A stretch of DNA of 15,601 nucleotides from NCBI GenBank assembly GCA_049601975.1, contig JBMYRC010000104.1:1-15601 (forward strand), read 5' to 3'. Origin of the DNA: UBA6544 sp049601975. Its GTDB lineage: Bacteria > Pseudomonadota > Alphaproteobacteria > UBA8366. The notes beneath the pieces are model-generated. The model was not told where the DNA came from and did no database searches. It was given only the letters and a program-made list of their open reading frames with translations. Positions 7,112 to 14,718 of this stretch are shown here, piece after piece. How positions within the stretch are numbered: position 1 is the stretch's first letter; every line of letters starts with the position of its first letter. Made by a program: the position numbers and the translations under genes.

Positions 7112-9640
7112 TCAATCGTTTCGCAGCAATGGCGCGACTTTCTGCGCCATTGCACGCCAGGTTCCGGCGAATCCGAGTAGAATTGATATGATGAGCGCTA
7201 ATATCAGCGTCCACAGGACGGGCTCAACGGCGAAATCCCAGCGCATCTTCATAACCTTCTCCACAACCGCCCACGCCACCACCGTACCGAGAAGACCCGC
7301 CAAGGATGAGGCGAGTAATCCCAACATTCCGGCTTCCGCTAAGAAGGCGACGAGAATTCGCCGCCGGGTCGCCCCCACCACCTTTAAGACGACCGCGTCA
7401 TAAACCCGGCGCCGGTGGTCCGCCGCGATCGATCCGCCCAGCACGAGAACGCCCGCCAAAATCGCGACCGCCGCGATCCCGCGCACCGCGACACCCAGAT
7501 TTGCCAATACCAGATTCACATCCTCCAGGACTTCCTTCACCCGGATCGCTGTGACGTTCGGGAAACCGTCCGCCACGGCGCGCTCCAACGCCAACTCCTG
7601 GTCGGCGTCGATCTGCACCGTCGCGATCTGGCTCTGCGGCGCGCCCTCAAGTAAGCCTGGAGAGAACACCATGACGAAATTGATTCCGAGGCTCGTCCAA
7701 TCGATGACCCGCAAGTTGGCGATCCTTGCCGACAGGGTCTTACCCAGGACGTTTACAGTCAGGTTATCGCCGACCCCGAGCCCAAAAGCTTTCGCCGCGC
7801 GGGCATCGAAAGAGACCAATGGCGGGCCGCTATAGTCGGCCGGCCACCATTCACCCGCGGTGATCCGGCTACCAGCATCGGGCGGTTGGCCCGACCAGGT
7901 CAGACCGCGGTCGCCCCTCAATATCCAGGCGAAGTCAGGCGGCGGCGTAATCTCCTCTACCGTTTGTCCCGCAAGCGCCACTATCCGGCCCCGGAGCATC
8001 GGCACCCGCTGGACAACGCCCACTCCTGGATGCCCCTGTACGAGTTTTTGAAACGCCTCGGCCTGGTTCGGTTGAATATCGATGAAATAGTAGCCGGGCG
8101 CTTCTTCCGGAAGCACTTGTTCGATCTGGTGTTTCAAATTGTGCTCGAGCAGCGCGACGGCGACGAGCACGGTCAGGCCCAATCCCAGCGACAAAAGCGC
8201 GCCAGTCGTCGGTGCGCCTGGACGGTATAAATTGGCGAGTGCCAAGCGCAACAACGGTTGGCGCGGATGCGGCAATCGCCGCAATCCCCAAACAATTAGG
8301 GCCCCCGCGAGCCTGAAAATGCCAAAGACCAATAACGAGCCCACAATATACCCAGCCGCCATCTGCGGGCGAACCGCTGTTGCAATCGCTAGTACCGCGA
8401 TCAGGGCCGCCAGTATCACCATCGCCACATAGACCCGACGGGACGGACGCCCGGAGAGACGTTCCGAGGTCGAGCGAAACAGCGCCGCCGCCCGGACCTC
8501 GCCCGCCAAACCTAAGGGCCACACGGTGAACACAGCCGCGACCAAGAATCCGAACGCGCCCGCCGTCAGCAACGGTATCGCGTGGAAGCCGAATTGCACG
8601 GTCACCGGCAATCGGCCTTCCAACAGCGGTGACACCATCATCGGTGTGAAAGCGCCGATCAGAAGACCCAGAAAAATGCCAACGGATGCCATGGCGGCGA
8701 CCTGCAGGAAATATATCCGGAAGATTGTTCCTCGCGAGGCACCCAAGCACTTCAGCGTGGCAATAGAGGTAATTCGGGAATCCATGAACGAGCCGACTGA
8801 ATTCGCGACCCCAACACCACCAACCAAAAGGGCGGTGAGACCGATCAATGAGAGAAACAGCGCCACACGATCCACGAATCGTTGGATGCCAGGCGCTGCA
8901 TTCTCCACATCGCGAATGCGCCAGCCAGCGCCGGGAAACCGCTCCTGAAGCCGCGCCCGCCAGTCAGCGAGCTTCGTCTCCAAGGGCAAAGCTAGGCGAT
9001 AATGGTAGCGAATGAGACTACCAGGTTTCTCCAATCCGGTGGCCGCCAGCGCACCGCCCGACGTTATGACACGGGGGCCCAACCGAAAGGCGCGGGTGCC
9101 CCGATCCGGCTCGCGCTCGATCACGGCGGCCACTTGCAATTCCGCATCGCCGATCCGAAAGAGATCGCCAAATTTAAGACCCAAATGCTCCAACACCCGT
9201 GGATCGACTGCCGCACCCCAGGCCTTTCCGCTTTGCGCCAAGGCCTCATTCAAGACCGCATCGTCGCGTAGCTTGAGGCCGCCGTAGAGCGGATACCTGG
9301 AGTCGACGGCTTTCAATTCGACAAGCCGTTGCCGGTTCGTATCGGTGTGGCGCGCCATGGTGCGCATTTCTACAATAGTGGAAATCGCCATCGTATTGGC
9401 ACGCAACCAATCGAGCTGCTCCGCCGATGCCCGGCGATGCGTGAACGTGAGGTCGACATCGCCGCCGAGCAAAATACGCCCTTCCGATTTCAATCCCGCT
9501 GTCAGCGCCGAGGCGAGCGAGCCGACCCCTGCAACGGAGGCGACGCCAAGGGCCAGACAGGCGATGAGAACGCGAAACCCGCGCACCCCGGCACGCAATT
9601 CACGCGCGGCAAATCGGCGTGCAACTGACCACTCGTTCAT
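7112..9640 (-). CDS. ABC transporter permease, FtsX type (YbbP-like)
   Basis: An 842-residue permease with the duplicated FtsX architecture. An N-terminal helix lies near 22-44, followed by a large periplasmic domain. The first FtsX core spans about 255-380 and contains ALLVGGVGVANSV and the cytoplasmic coupling segment ATLKCLGASRGTIFRIYF. Further helices fall near 400-500, then a second periplasmic domain, then the C-terminal FtsX core from about 717, with VLKVVGATRRRILVAF as its second coupling segment. The length is close to that of E. coli YbbP (about 800). This transporter type works mechanically on the periplasmic side or extrudes lipophilic compounds; the substrate is unknown. It starts at the ATGA overlap with the ATPase gene, so the two are translationally coupled, and the pair faces a tesA-like gene as in many proteobacteria. 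Confidence 0.92.
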   Translation of the reverse strand: MNEWSVARRFAARELRAGVRGFRVLIACLALGVASVAGVGSLASALTAGLKSEGRILLGGDVDLTFTHRRASAEQLDWLRANTMAISTIVEMRTMARHTDTNRQRLVELKAVDSRYPLYGGLKLRDDAVLNEALAQSGKAWGAAVDPRVLEHLGLKFGDLFRIGDAELQVAAVIEREPDRGTRAFRLGPRVITSGGALAATGLEKPGSLIRYHYRLALPLETKLADWRARLQERFPGAGWRIRDVENAAPGIQRFVDRVALFLSLIGLTALLVGGVGVANSVGSFMDSRITSIATLKCLGASRGTIFRIYFLQVAAMASVGIFLGLLIGAFTPMMVSPLLEGRLPVTVQFGFHAIPLLTAGAFGFLVAAVFTVWPLGLAGEVRAAALFRSTSERLSGRPSRRVYVAMVILAALIAVLAIATAVRPQMAAGYIVGSLLVFGIFRLAGALIVWGLRRLPHPRQPLLRLALANLYRPGAPTTGALLSLGLGLTVLVAVALLEHNLKHQIEQVLPEEAPGYYFIDIQPNQAEAFQKLVQGHPGVGVVQRVPMLRGRIVALAGQTVEEITPPPDFAWILRGDRGLTWSGQPPDAGSRITAGEWWPADYSGPPLVSFDARAAKAFGLGVGDNLTVNVLGKTLSARIANLRVIDWTSLGINFVMVFSPGLLEGAPQSQIATVQIDADQELALERAVADGFPNVTAIRVKEVLEDVNLVLANLGVAVRGIAAVAILAGVLVLGGSIAADHRRRVYDAVVLKVVGATRRRILVAFLAEAGMLGLLASSLAGLLGTVVAWAVVEKVMKMRWDFAVEPVLWTLILALIISILLGFAGTWRAMAQKVAPLLRND

Positions 9641-10320
9641 GCGAGTCGCCCATCGACGATGCGCACGATTCGGTCGCAGCGTTCCGCGATGGCATTATCG
9701 TGGGTGATCAGCATCAAGGTCGTACCGGCCCGCGCCGCCAATTCGAAAAGCATCTCCACGATATGGCCGCCGGTCTCACCGTCAAGATTCCCCGTGGGCT
9801 CGTCCGCCAGCAACAGGTGCGGTTCGACCGCGAAAGCCCGCGCCAAGGCAACCCGCTGTTGCTCGCCGCCCGACAACTGTCCGGGATAGTGTTGGAGGCG
9901 ATGGCCCAAACCGACGTCGCCGAGCGCCTGTTCGGCCCGCTCGAATGCGTCTCCTCGGCCTGCCAACTCCATTGGCACGGCCACATTCTCCAGAGCAGTC
10001 ATTGTTGGGATCAAGTGAAACGATTGGAACACCACACCCACTTCGTCGCGCCGAAACACAGCGAGGGCGTCTTCATCCAGCGCGGAAATTTCGCGATTCG
10101 CAACGGAGATTCGCCCGGAAGAAATGCGCTCCAACCCGGCGATCACCATGATCATTGATGTTTTGCCGGAACCCGACGGACCAACCACACCGACAGATTC
10201 TCCACGCCCCACGGAAAGGTCGATTCCCCGCAAGATGTTGATCTCCCCGGCATCGCTCTTAAGTGTAAGCTCCACTCCTTGGAGCAAGACCATCGGGTCG
10301 GCCGCGGTAGATAGAGTCAT
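9637..10320 (-). CDS. ABC transporter ATP-binding protein (YbbA/LolD-like)
   Basis: A 227-residue ATPase that powers the FtsX-type permease encoded next. All working motifs are present: Walker A GPSGSGKT (47-54), Q-loop Gln99, signature LSGGEQQR (149-156), Walker B LLLADEP (169-175) and switch His207 in LITHD. Its size and the HLIPTMTALENVAVPMEL segment match the MacB/LolD/YbbA subgroup. ATG 10320 has GGAA six bases upstream; a second ATG at 10293 is possible but unnecessary. Its TGA overlaps the permease ATG. The esterase gene starts only 40 bases away on the other strand, so the promoters of the two units must overlap each other or the coding ends. Confidence 0.93.
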   Translation of the reverse strand: MTLSTAADPMVLLQGVELTLKSDAGEINILRGIDLSVGRGESVGVVGPSGSGKTSMIMVIAGLERISSGRISVANREISALDEDALAVFRRDEVGVVFQSFHLIPTMTALENVAVPMELAGRGDAFERAEQALGDVGLGHRLQHYPGQLSGGEQQRVALARAFAVEPHLLLADEPTGNLDGETGGHIVEMLFELAARAGTTLMLITHDNAIAERCDRIVRIVDGRLA

Positions 10321-10360
10321 GTTTGTTCCATTTCAGGCACGGATAGAAGAGGGAATTCAG

Positions 10361-11032
10361 GTGCGTTATAAGGCTTTGCGTCCATATGGCGAAGACCGGC
10401 CTCGTTTCAATGTCCTACTCGTCCTTACTCTTCTCTGTAGCATCCTCAATACGGTCGCTTGGGCCGCATCGGACCAACCCCGCATTCTCGCTTTAGGCGA
10501 CAGCCTAACGGCGGGATACGGCCTATCCCAGTCTGAATCCTTCCCGGCGCAACTGACCCGTAAACTTCAGGCTGCGAAAGTCACCGTGAATATAGTGAAC
10601 GCCGGCGTGTCGGGCGACACCACATCAGGCGCGCTGCAACGAATCGATTGGTTGATGGGCGGTCATTACGATTTGGCGATCATCGAATTGGGCGCCAACG
10701 ATGCGCTACGGGCGGTCGACCCGGCGTTGACCAAGCAGAATCTGGACCGAATCGTCACGAAACTGAAGGCACTTGGGATACCCATCCTGCTGGCCGGTAT
10801 GAAAGCGCCGCGCAATCTGGGGTCCGATTACGCACGCCAATTCGACAAAATCTTCCCCGACTTGGCGCAAAAGCATAGCGTTCATTTTTATCCCTTTTTC
10901 CTGGACGGCATTGCCGCCAAACCCGCGTTCAATCAAGAGGACGGCATGCACCCGAACGCAAAAGGGGTTGCAATCATCGCCGAACGTATGGTGCCGTTCA
11001 TCATCAACGCGCTCGAAAAGGAACCCCAGTGA
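10361..11032 (+). CDS. tesA: Secreted SGNH esterase / thioesterase I / lysophospholipase (TesA-like)
   Basis: A GDSL/SGNH hydrolase of 223 residues acting on acyl esters or thioesters in the periplasm. A signal peptide has basic residues before a hydrophobic core VLLVLTLLCSIL and an AWA cleavage motif near residue 35. The nucleophile is Ser48 in LGDSLTAGYGL. The block II glycine lies in VSGDTTSG, block III is GAND (111-114, Asn113), and the catalytic Asp194 and His197 are in DGMHPNAKG. The start is GTG 10361 with AGAGGG seven bases upstream. A frame open from 10124 would run antisense through the ATPase gene and precede the signal peptide with unrelated residues, so it is rejected; ATG 10319 is a less likely alternative. 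It is divergent from the ABC transporter and its stop overlaps the GTG of the FIST gene. Confidence 0.92.
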   Translation: MRYKALRPYGEDRPRFNVLLVLTLLCSILNTVAWAASDQPRILALGDSLTAGYGLSQSESFPAQLTRKLQAAKVTVNIVNAGVSGDTTSGALQRIDWLMGGHYDLAIIELGANDALRAVDPALTKQNLDRIVTKLKALGIPILLAGMKAPRNLGSDYARQFDKIFPDLAQKHSVHFYPFFLDGIAAKPAFNQEDGMHPNAKGVAIIAERMVPFIINALEKEPQ

Positions 11033-12156
11033 GCGAACTAACAGATTTTCTTGTCGCCCATGCCAGCGCTCCGAAATGGCAAGACGCGGCGGCCGAAATC
11101 ATTCTCGGGCTAAAACCTCTCACCGTCGAACATCGGTTGGGCTTTCTCTATGTCACCGATGCCTTTGGGGACTCGCTGAAGGAGATTTCCATCTTCCTGC
11201 GTCAGACGACCGGCGTCCCCCATTGGGTTGGCACTGTCGGTTTCGGCATTTGCGCGCCGGGTAAGGAATATTTCGGCGAGGCCGCCATGGCCGCCATGGT
11301 GGCGCCGATTCCGGAAGATGCGTTTCGCGTATTCAACGGCATCACCGAAGATACGGGCCCGACCGTCGCAAGTGTCTCGGCCTGGCTCGGCGATGTTCCC
11401 CCGCTGATCGTAACCCACGCGGACCCGCGCAATCAGCATGTCCCGCAGATCATCGAGGACCTGTCGCGCGAGACCGACGGATTTTTGATCGGCGGTCTCA
11501 CGGCGTCCAATGGTGCCCATCCGCAATTGGCGGACGATGTCGCGGAAGGCGAAGTCTCCGGCGTGATGATGTCGCTCGAAGCGGTGCCTGTCGCAGCAGC
11601 ATTGACGCAAGGGTGTTCGCCCATCGGCGAGGTCCACCGCATTACCGCGGCGGAAGAGAACATTCTGATTGAGATCGACGGCCGCCCCGCCCTTGATGTT
11701 TTCAAGGAAGATATTGGAGAAATTTTGGCGCGAGACCTTAGCAAGGTGGCCGGTTATATTTTCGCGGCCCTACCGGTCAGCGGTTCCGATACCGGCGACT
11801 ATCTGGTGCGCAACCTGACCGGTATCGATCCGGATCAAGGCCTGATCGCGATTGGCGAGTACGTCAATGCGGGTGACCCGATCATGTTCTGCCGCCGCGA
11901 TCATGACAGTGCCGTCGAAGACATGCGCCGTATGCTAGGCGATCTGCGCAAGCGGGTCGGTAATGCACCGATCCGGGGCGGGCTGTATTTCTCCTGCTGC
12001 GCGCGGGGGCCCAATCAGTTCGGCGACGACAGTGAGGAGCTGGGTCTAATCTCCGAGGAGCTGGGCGACTTCCCATTGGTCGGTTTTTTCGCGAATGGCG
12101 AGATCAGCAACAATCGTCTCTACGGGTATACCGGCGTCCTCACACTTTTCCTTTGA
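11029..12156 (+). CDS. FIST-domain protein (FIST_N plus FIST_C)
   Basis: A 375-residue soluble protein with an N-terminal FIST domain (about 30-215, including GFLYVTDAFGDSL and VGTVGFGICAPG) and a C-terminal FIST_C domain (about 225-365, ending GFFANGEISNNRLYGYTGVL). FIST domains are thought to bind small ligands such as amino acids and usually sit beside or within signalling proteins. Here the protein stands alone, without kinase, GGDEF or receiver domain. RGGLYFSCCARGP is the typical cysteine-containing segment of FIST_C. The start is GTG 11029, which overlaps the TGA of the esterase gene (GTGA), with AAGGAA upstream, so translation is coupled. The ligand and partner are not apparent from the neighbours. 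Confidence 0.9.
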   Translation: MSELTDFLVAHASAPKWQDAAAEIILGLKPLTVEHRLGFLYVTDAFGDSLKEISIFLRQTTGVPHWVGTVGFGICAPGKEYFGEAAMAAMVAPIPEDAFRVFNGITEDTGPTVASVSAWLGDVPPLIVTHADPRNQHVPQIIEDLSRETDGFLIGGLTASNGAHPQLADDVAEGEVSGVMMSLEAVPVAAALTQGCSPIGEVHRITAAEENILIEIDGRPALDVFKEDIGEILARDLSKVAGYIFAALPVSGSDTGDYLVRNLTGIDPDQGLIAIGEYVNAGDPIMFCRRDHDSAVEDMRRMLGDLRKRVGNAPIRGGLYFSCCARGPNQFGDDSEELGLISEELGDFPLVGFFANGEISNNRLYGYTGVLTLFL

Positions 12157-12186
12157 GAACGCATCAAACGACAAACGGAGGTTCCC

Positions 12187-12729
12187 TTGATTCGCTTGTT
12201 TGTCGGCATCCCGATGCCCGCTGATATTCGAATGCGGGTTTCCTTAATGGCGTCCGGTCTGCCGGGCGCGCGCTGGACCCGCCAGGAATCCTACCACCTC
12301 ACCTTGCGCTATATTGGCGAGGTGGGTCAGGGCACCGCTGACGATATCGATGCAGTGCTCGGACATATCAACGTCGAACCCTTCGACATCACGCTATCCG
12401 GTATCGGCTATTTTGGAAAAGCGAAATCCGCGCGCGCGGTCTGGGCGGGGATTGAGCGAAACGACACCTTGATTCGTCTACAATACAAGATCGAGATCGC
12501 CTTGCAGCACATGGGCCTCCCGGCGGAAGAACGCAAATATACACCGCACGTCACATTGGCGCGGTTGCGTGGCACGCCCGCGCGTCGGCTCGAGGCGTAC
12601 GTCGCCGATCACGGAGCCTTCGCCGCGGGACCGTTCCAAGTCAACGGCTTCACACTGTTCTCAAGTTTTCGATCCTCCTCCGGCGCCATCTACACGCCGG
12701 AGGCCCAATATGAGCTAAGAGATGCATAA
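12187..12729 (+). CDS. thpR: RNA 2',3'-cyclic phosphodiesterase (ThpR, LigT family)
   Basis: A 180-residue 2H phosphoesterase that opens 2',3'-cyclic phosphates on RNA ends; relatives can also ligate tRNA halves in vitro. The two catalytic histidine motifs are HLTLRYIGE (His37) and HVTLARL (His121). The N-terminus MIRLFVGIPMP and the segment YFGKAKSARAVWAGI between the motifs are typical of the family, and the length is normal. The start is TTG 12187, chosen because GGAGG lies just upstream and the family begins at this residue. It follows the FIST gene by 30 bases, and its TAA shares one base with the ATG of the next gene (TAATG), so the two are coupled. Confidence 0.93.
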   Translation: MIRLFVGIPMPADIRMRVSLMASGLPGARWTRQESYHLTLRYIGEVGQGTADDIDAVLGHINVEPFDITLSGIGYFGKAKSARAVWAGIERNDTLIRLQYKIEIALQHMGLPAEERKYTPHVTLARLRGTPARRLEAYVADHGAFAAGPFQVNGFTLFSSFRSSSGAIYTPEAQYELRDA

Positions 12730-13313
12730 TGGATGATTTCAACGCCTTGCTAACGAGAGTGCGTGATTGCACGATTTGCGCTGCTGATCTTCCACTCGGA
12801 CCCCGCCCGATTGTGCGCGGTACGCCGGACGCGAAACTGCTGTTGATCGGCCAAGCACCTGGCACGCGTGTGCATGAATCCGGCGTTCCCTGGAACGATC
12901 CGAGCGGTGAGCGCCTGCGTGACTGGTTGCAGATGACGCCGGACGATTTCTACGACGAATCGAAGATTGCTATCGTGCCTATGGGTTTCTGCTATCCAGG
13001 TGCCGATGCGAAAGGCGGCGATAAACCACCGCGCCCCGAATGCGCACCTGAGTGGCACCCGCCCCTTCTTGCCGGTTTGCCGAATGTCGAATTGACGATC
13101 TTGATCGGCCAGTACGCGCAGAAACGCTATCTAGAAAAACGCCGCAAGAAGACTCTGACGGAAACCGTGCGTCATTGGCGGGAGTACACACCCGACTTCC
13201 TGCCGTTGCCACATCCCAGCTGGCGCAACAATGTTTGGGTCAAGAAGAACCCATGGTTCGCAGAGGAAGTCCTACCGATGCTGCGGGAGCGGGTTGCCGA
13301 ATTATTCAGCTGA
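12729..13313 (+). CDS. Uracil-DNA glycosylase family protein with probable Fe-S cluster
   Basis: A 194-residue protein of the uracil-DNA glycosylase superfamily. Motif A is LLIGQAPGTR (GQAPG at 41-45) and motif B is LPHPSWRNN with His162-Pro-Ser. Four cysteines (Cys14, Cys17, Cys88, Cys105) are spaced like the Fe-S ligands of family 4 glycosylases, which remove uracil from DNA as the first step of base excision repair. Two features differ from classic family 4: GQAPG in place of GEAPG, and the insert ECAPEWHPP with a lysine-rich EKRRKKTLTE segment (136-145). Activity on uracil is therefore likely but not certain. It is translationally coupled to thpR and is the last gene of the operon. Its tail overlaps the end of the convergent broken metallopeptidase gene. 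Confidence 0.82.
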   Translation: MDDFNALLTRVRDCTICAADLPLGPRPIVRGTPDAKLLLIGQAPGTRVHESGVPWNDPSGERLRDWLQMTPDDFYDESKIAIVPMGFCYPGADAKGGDKPPRPECAPEWHPPLLAGLPNVELTILIGQYAQKRYLEKRRKKTLTETVRHWREYTPDFLPLPHPSWRNNVWVKKNPWFAEEVLPMLRERVAELFS

Positions 13314-13693
13314 CGCCGCTGCCTCCAACGCATCCATATCCGCGTCGGAGAAACCGAAAGGATGGCCGTTTCGTGGATAACGACATGGCGCACCAACCGC
13401 TCCAACGGCTTTCCGGTCTCGCGCAAATAGTCCAGCAGCGGGCGACGATAGAGAAACACTCGGTCGACCTCTGGAGAGACATCCAAGTTACTTTTATGCA
13501 GTAAATTGACCCCATGATAGAGGCCAAGAATATCGAAGGGTGTCTCGAGCTTCATCGCCGCCATCGTCTCATCGTCGGGAAAATCTAACACGTGAAAGAC
13601 AATGCCTCCGGCGACAGCGCGTAAATCCTCGGGAATTTCTTCGAATGCCCGCTGCACCAGAACCTCAATATCGGCGATGCTCGGTAACTTCAT
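13302..13693 (-). pseudogene. Zincin metallopeptidase (DUF1025-like), frameshifted in the active site
   Basis: The first 108 codons read as a normal member of the acidic-tail zincin family (PF06262), from MKLPSIADIEVLVQRAFEEI to RLVRHVVIHE. The zinc-binding HExxH begins at His107-Glu108 (13375-13370). Immediately after it the frame breaks near 13364-13369. The open frame yields HETAILSVSP, while the next frame yields GHPFGFSDADMDALEAAASAE and a TAA at 13302-13304. Joining the two gives HETGHPFGFSD and a protein of about 130 residues, the usual family length. One base has thus been lost inside the HExxH motif. The unshifted frame instead runs 140 bases into the glycosylase gene with no family similarity. 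ATG 13693 has AAAGG upstream. Either a recent pseudogene or an assembly error. Confidence 0.8.
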
Positions 13694-13764
13694 TGACCTT
13701 TACCCTTGCGATCCGCTTCCCGTAATGTACGGAGCGATAAATCGTTTCACGAGAGGGCGCGTCC

Positions 13765-14055
13765 ATGGTTCAAAATCTATCTCCTGAAGATCGAGCAGCC
13801 GCGCTCTCTGAGCTCTCCGACTGGGAAGCGCTAGACGGCCGCGACGCCATCCGACGAAAGTTCGTCTTTGCCGACTTCAACGAGGCGTGGGGCTTCATGA
13901 GCCGCATTGCGATGGAAGCCGAACGACAAGATCATCATCCCGAATGGTTCAATGTCTGGGCCACCGTTGATATTACGTTATCGACGCACGATTGCGACGG
14001 ATTGAGTTCACGGGATGTGGAACTCGCGCGATTCATTGATAAGATCGTTCCATAG
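13765..14055 (+). CDS. phhB: 4a-hydroxytetrahydrobiopterin dehydratase (pterin-4a-carbinolamine dehydratase)
   Basis: A 96-residue single-domain enzyme that dehydrates 4a-hydroxytetrahydropterin, recycling the cofactor used by aromatic amino-acid hydroxylases. The active-site signature is complete: ERQDHHPEWFNVW with His57-His58-Pro, and LSTHD with His75, followed by GLSSRDVELA. The N-terminal WEALDGRDAIRRKFVFADF is also typical. ATG 13765 has GAGAGG eight bases upstream. No aromatic hydroxylase gene is in the window, so its partner lies elsewhere, or it serves molybdopterin-like chemistry as proposed for some homologues. It is divergent from the broken metallopeptidase gene across 71 bases and is followed 26 bases later by the Sel1 gene. 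Confidence 0.94.
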   Translation: MVQNLSPEDRAAALSELSDWEALDGRDAIRRKFVFADFNEAWGFMSRIAMEAERQDHHPEWFNVWATVDITLSTHDCDGLSSRDVELARFIDKIVP

Positions 14056-14081
14056 ACGCGAGATAATGAAAGGCCACTGCC

Positions 14082-14675
14082 ATGGCGCGCATCACCTATC
14101 TGTTCTGCATCCTCGCCATTCTTCTCGCGGCACCCGCGAGCGCACAGGATTTTCGCGAAGGCCTGCGCGCCTTCCAATCCGGAGAGAATGAACGCGCCGC
14201 CGCCATCTTCCGCGACCTCGCGGGACAGAACAGCCGGGATGCTCAATTCATGATGGGGGTCCTGCACGAAGGCGGCTATGGCCTCGACAAAAATTTGGCG
14301 GAAGCGGCAACCTGGTACATCAAGGCCGCGGAAGCCGGACTGTCCTCGGCGCAATTCAATCTCGGTGTTTTTTATCAGTTCGGACAAGGGGTGCGAAAAA
14401 GCGCTGCCCAAGCTTTCGCCTGGCACAGCCGGGCAGCGCGCCAAGGTCATGCGTCGGCACAGAACAATTTGGCCTCGCTCTACTTCACCGGCGAAGGGGT
14501 GACTAAGGATCCCGTCGAAGCTTGGAAATGGTACGAGATTGCGCGCCGAAATTTACAGGGTGATGCTCAAAGCATTGCCCTTAATAACCGTGATAAGGTC
14601 GGTAAGACCCTCTCTGCCGACGAACGCGCCACCGCCAAACGTCGCGCGGACGATTTCAAACCAGTCCGGGAATAG
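14082..14675 (+). CDS. Secreted Sel1-repeat (TPR-like) protein
   Basis: A 197-residue exported protein. A signal peptide (about 1-21) has a hydrophobic core ILAILLAAP and a cleavage site after ASA. After a degenerate TPR-like helix pair (24-50) come three Sel1 repeats of 36 residues, near 53-88, 89-124 and 125-160, each with the A-x-x-x-L/M-G and A-x-x-W-Y/H pattern. The charged tail has no repeat. Sel1 proteins act as scaffolds for protein interactions in the periplasm or envelope; the partner is unknown. ATG 14082 has GAAAGG eight bases upstream. It is close behind the dehydratase gene, so co-transcription is likely even though the functions look unrelated, and it is convergent with the SDR gene across 43 bases. 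Confidence 0.9.
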   Translation: MARITYLFCILAILLAAPASAQDFREGLRAFQSGENERAAAIFRDLAGQNSRDAQFMMGVLHEGGYGLDKNLAEAATWYIKAAEAGLSSAQFNLGVFYQFGQGVRKSAAQAFAWHSRAARQGHASAQNNLASLYFTGEGVTKDPVEAWKWYEIARRNLQGDAQSIALNNRDKVGKTLSADERATAKRRADDFKPVRE

Positions 14676-14718
14676 GGCCTCAGAAACGCCTCATCGAATG
14701 AATGACGGCGTGTTCCTC

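Noticed and set aside
7935..8750. Minus-strand open frame of 271 codons inside the permease gene
   Set aside because: It overlaps the FtsX permease in another frame on the same strand and is rich in Gly, Arg and Ala with no motif.
10124..10360. N-terminal extension of the esterase reading frame
   Set aside because: It runs antisense across the ATPase gene and would bury the signal peptide. GTG 10361 has a good ribosome-binding site just before the signal peptide.
11280..11305. Repeated GCCGCCATGG units in the FIST gene
   Set aside because: They encode Ala-Met-Ala-Ala-Met within the FIST domain; ordinary coding repetition.
13172..13301. C-terminal extension of the metallopeptidase frame into the UDG gene
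   Set aside because: After the frameshift the residues have no family similarity, and the true family C-terminus and stop (13302) lie in the next frame.
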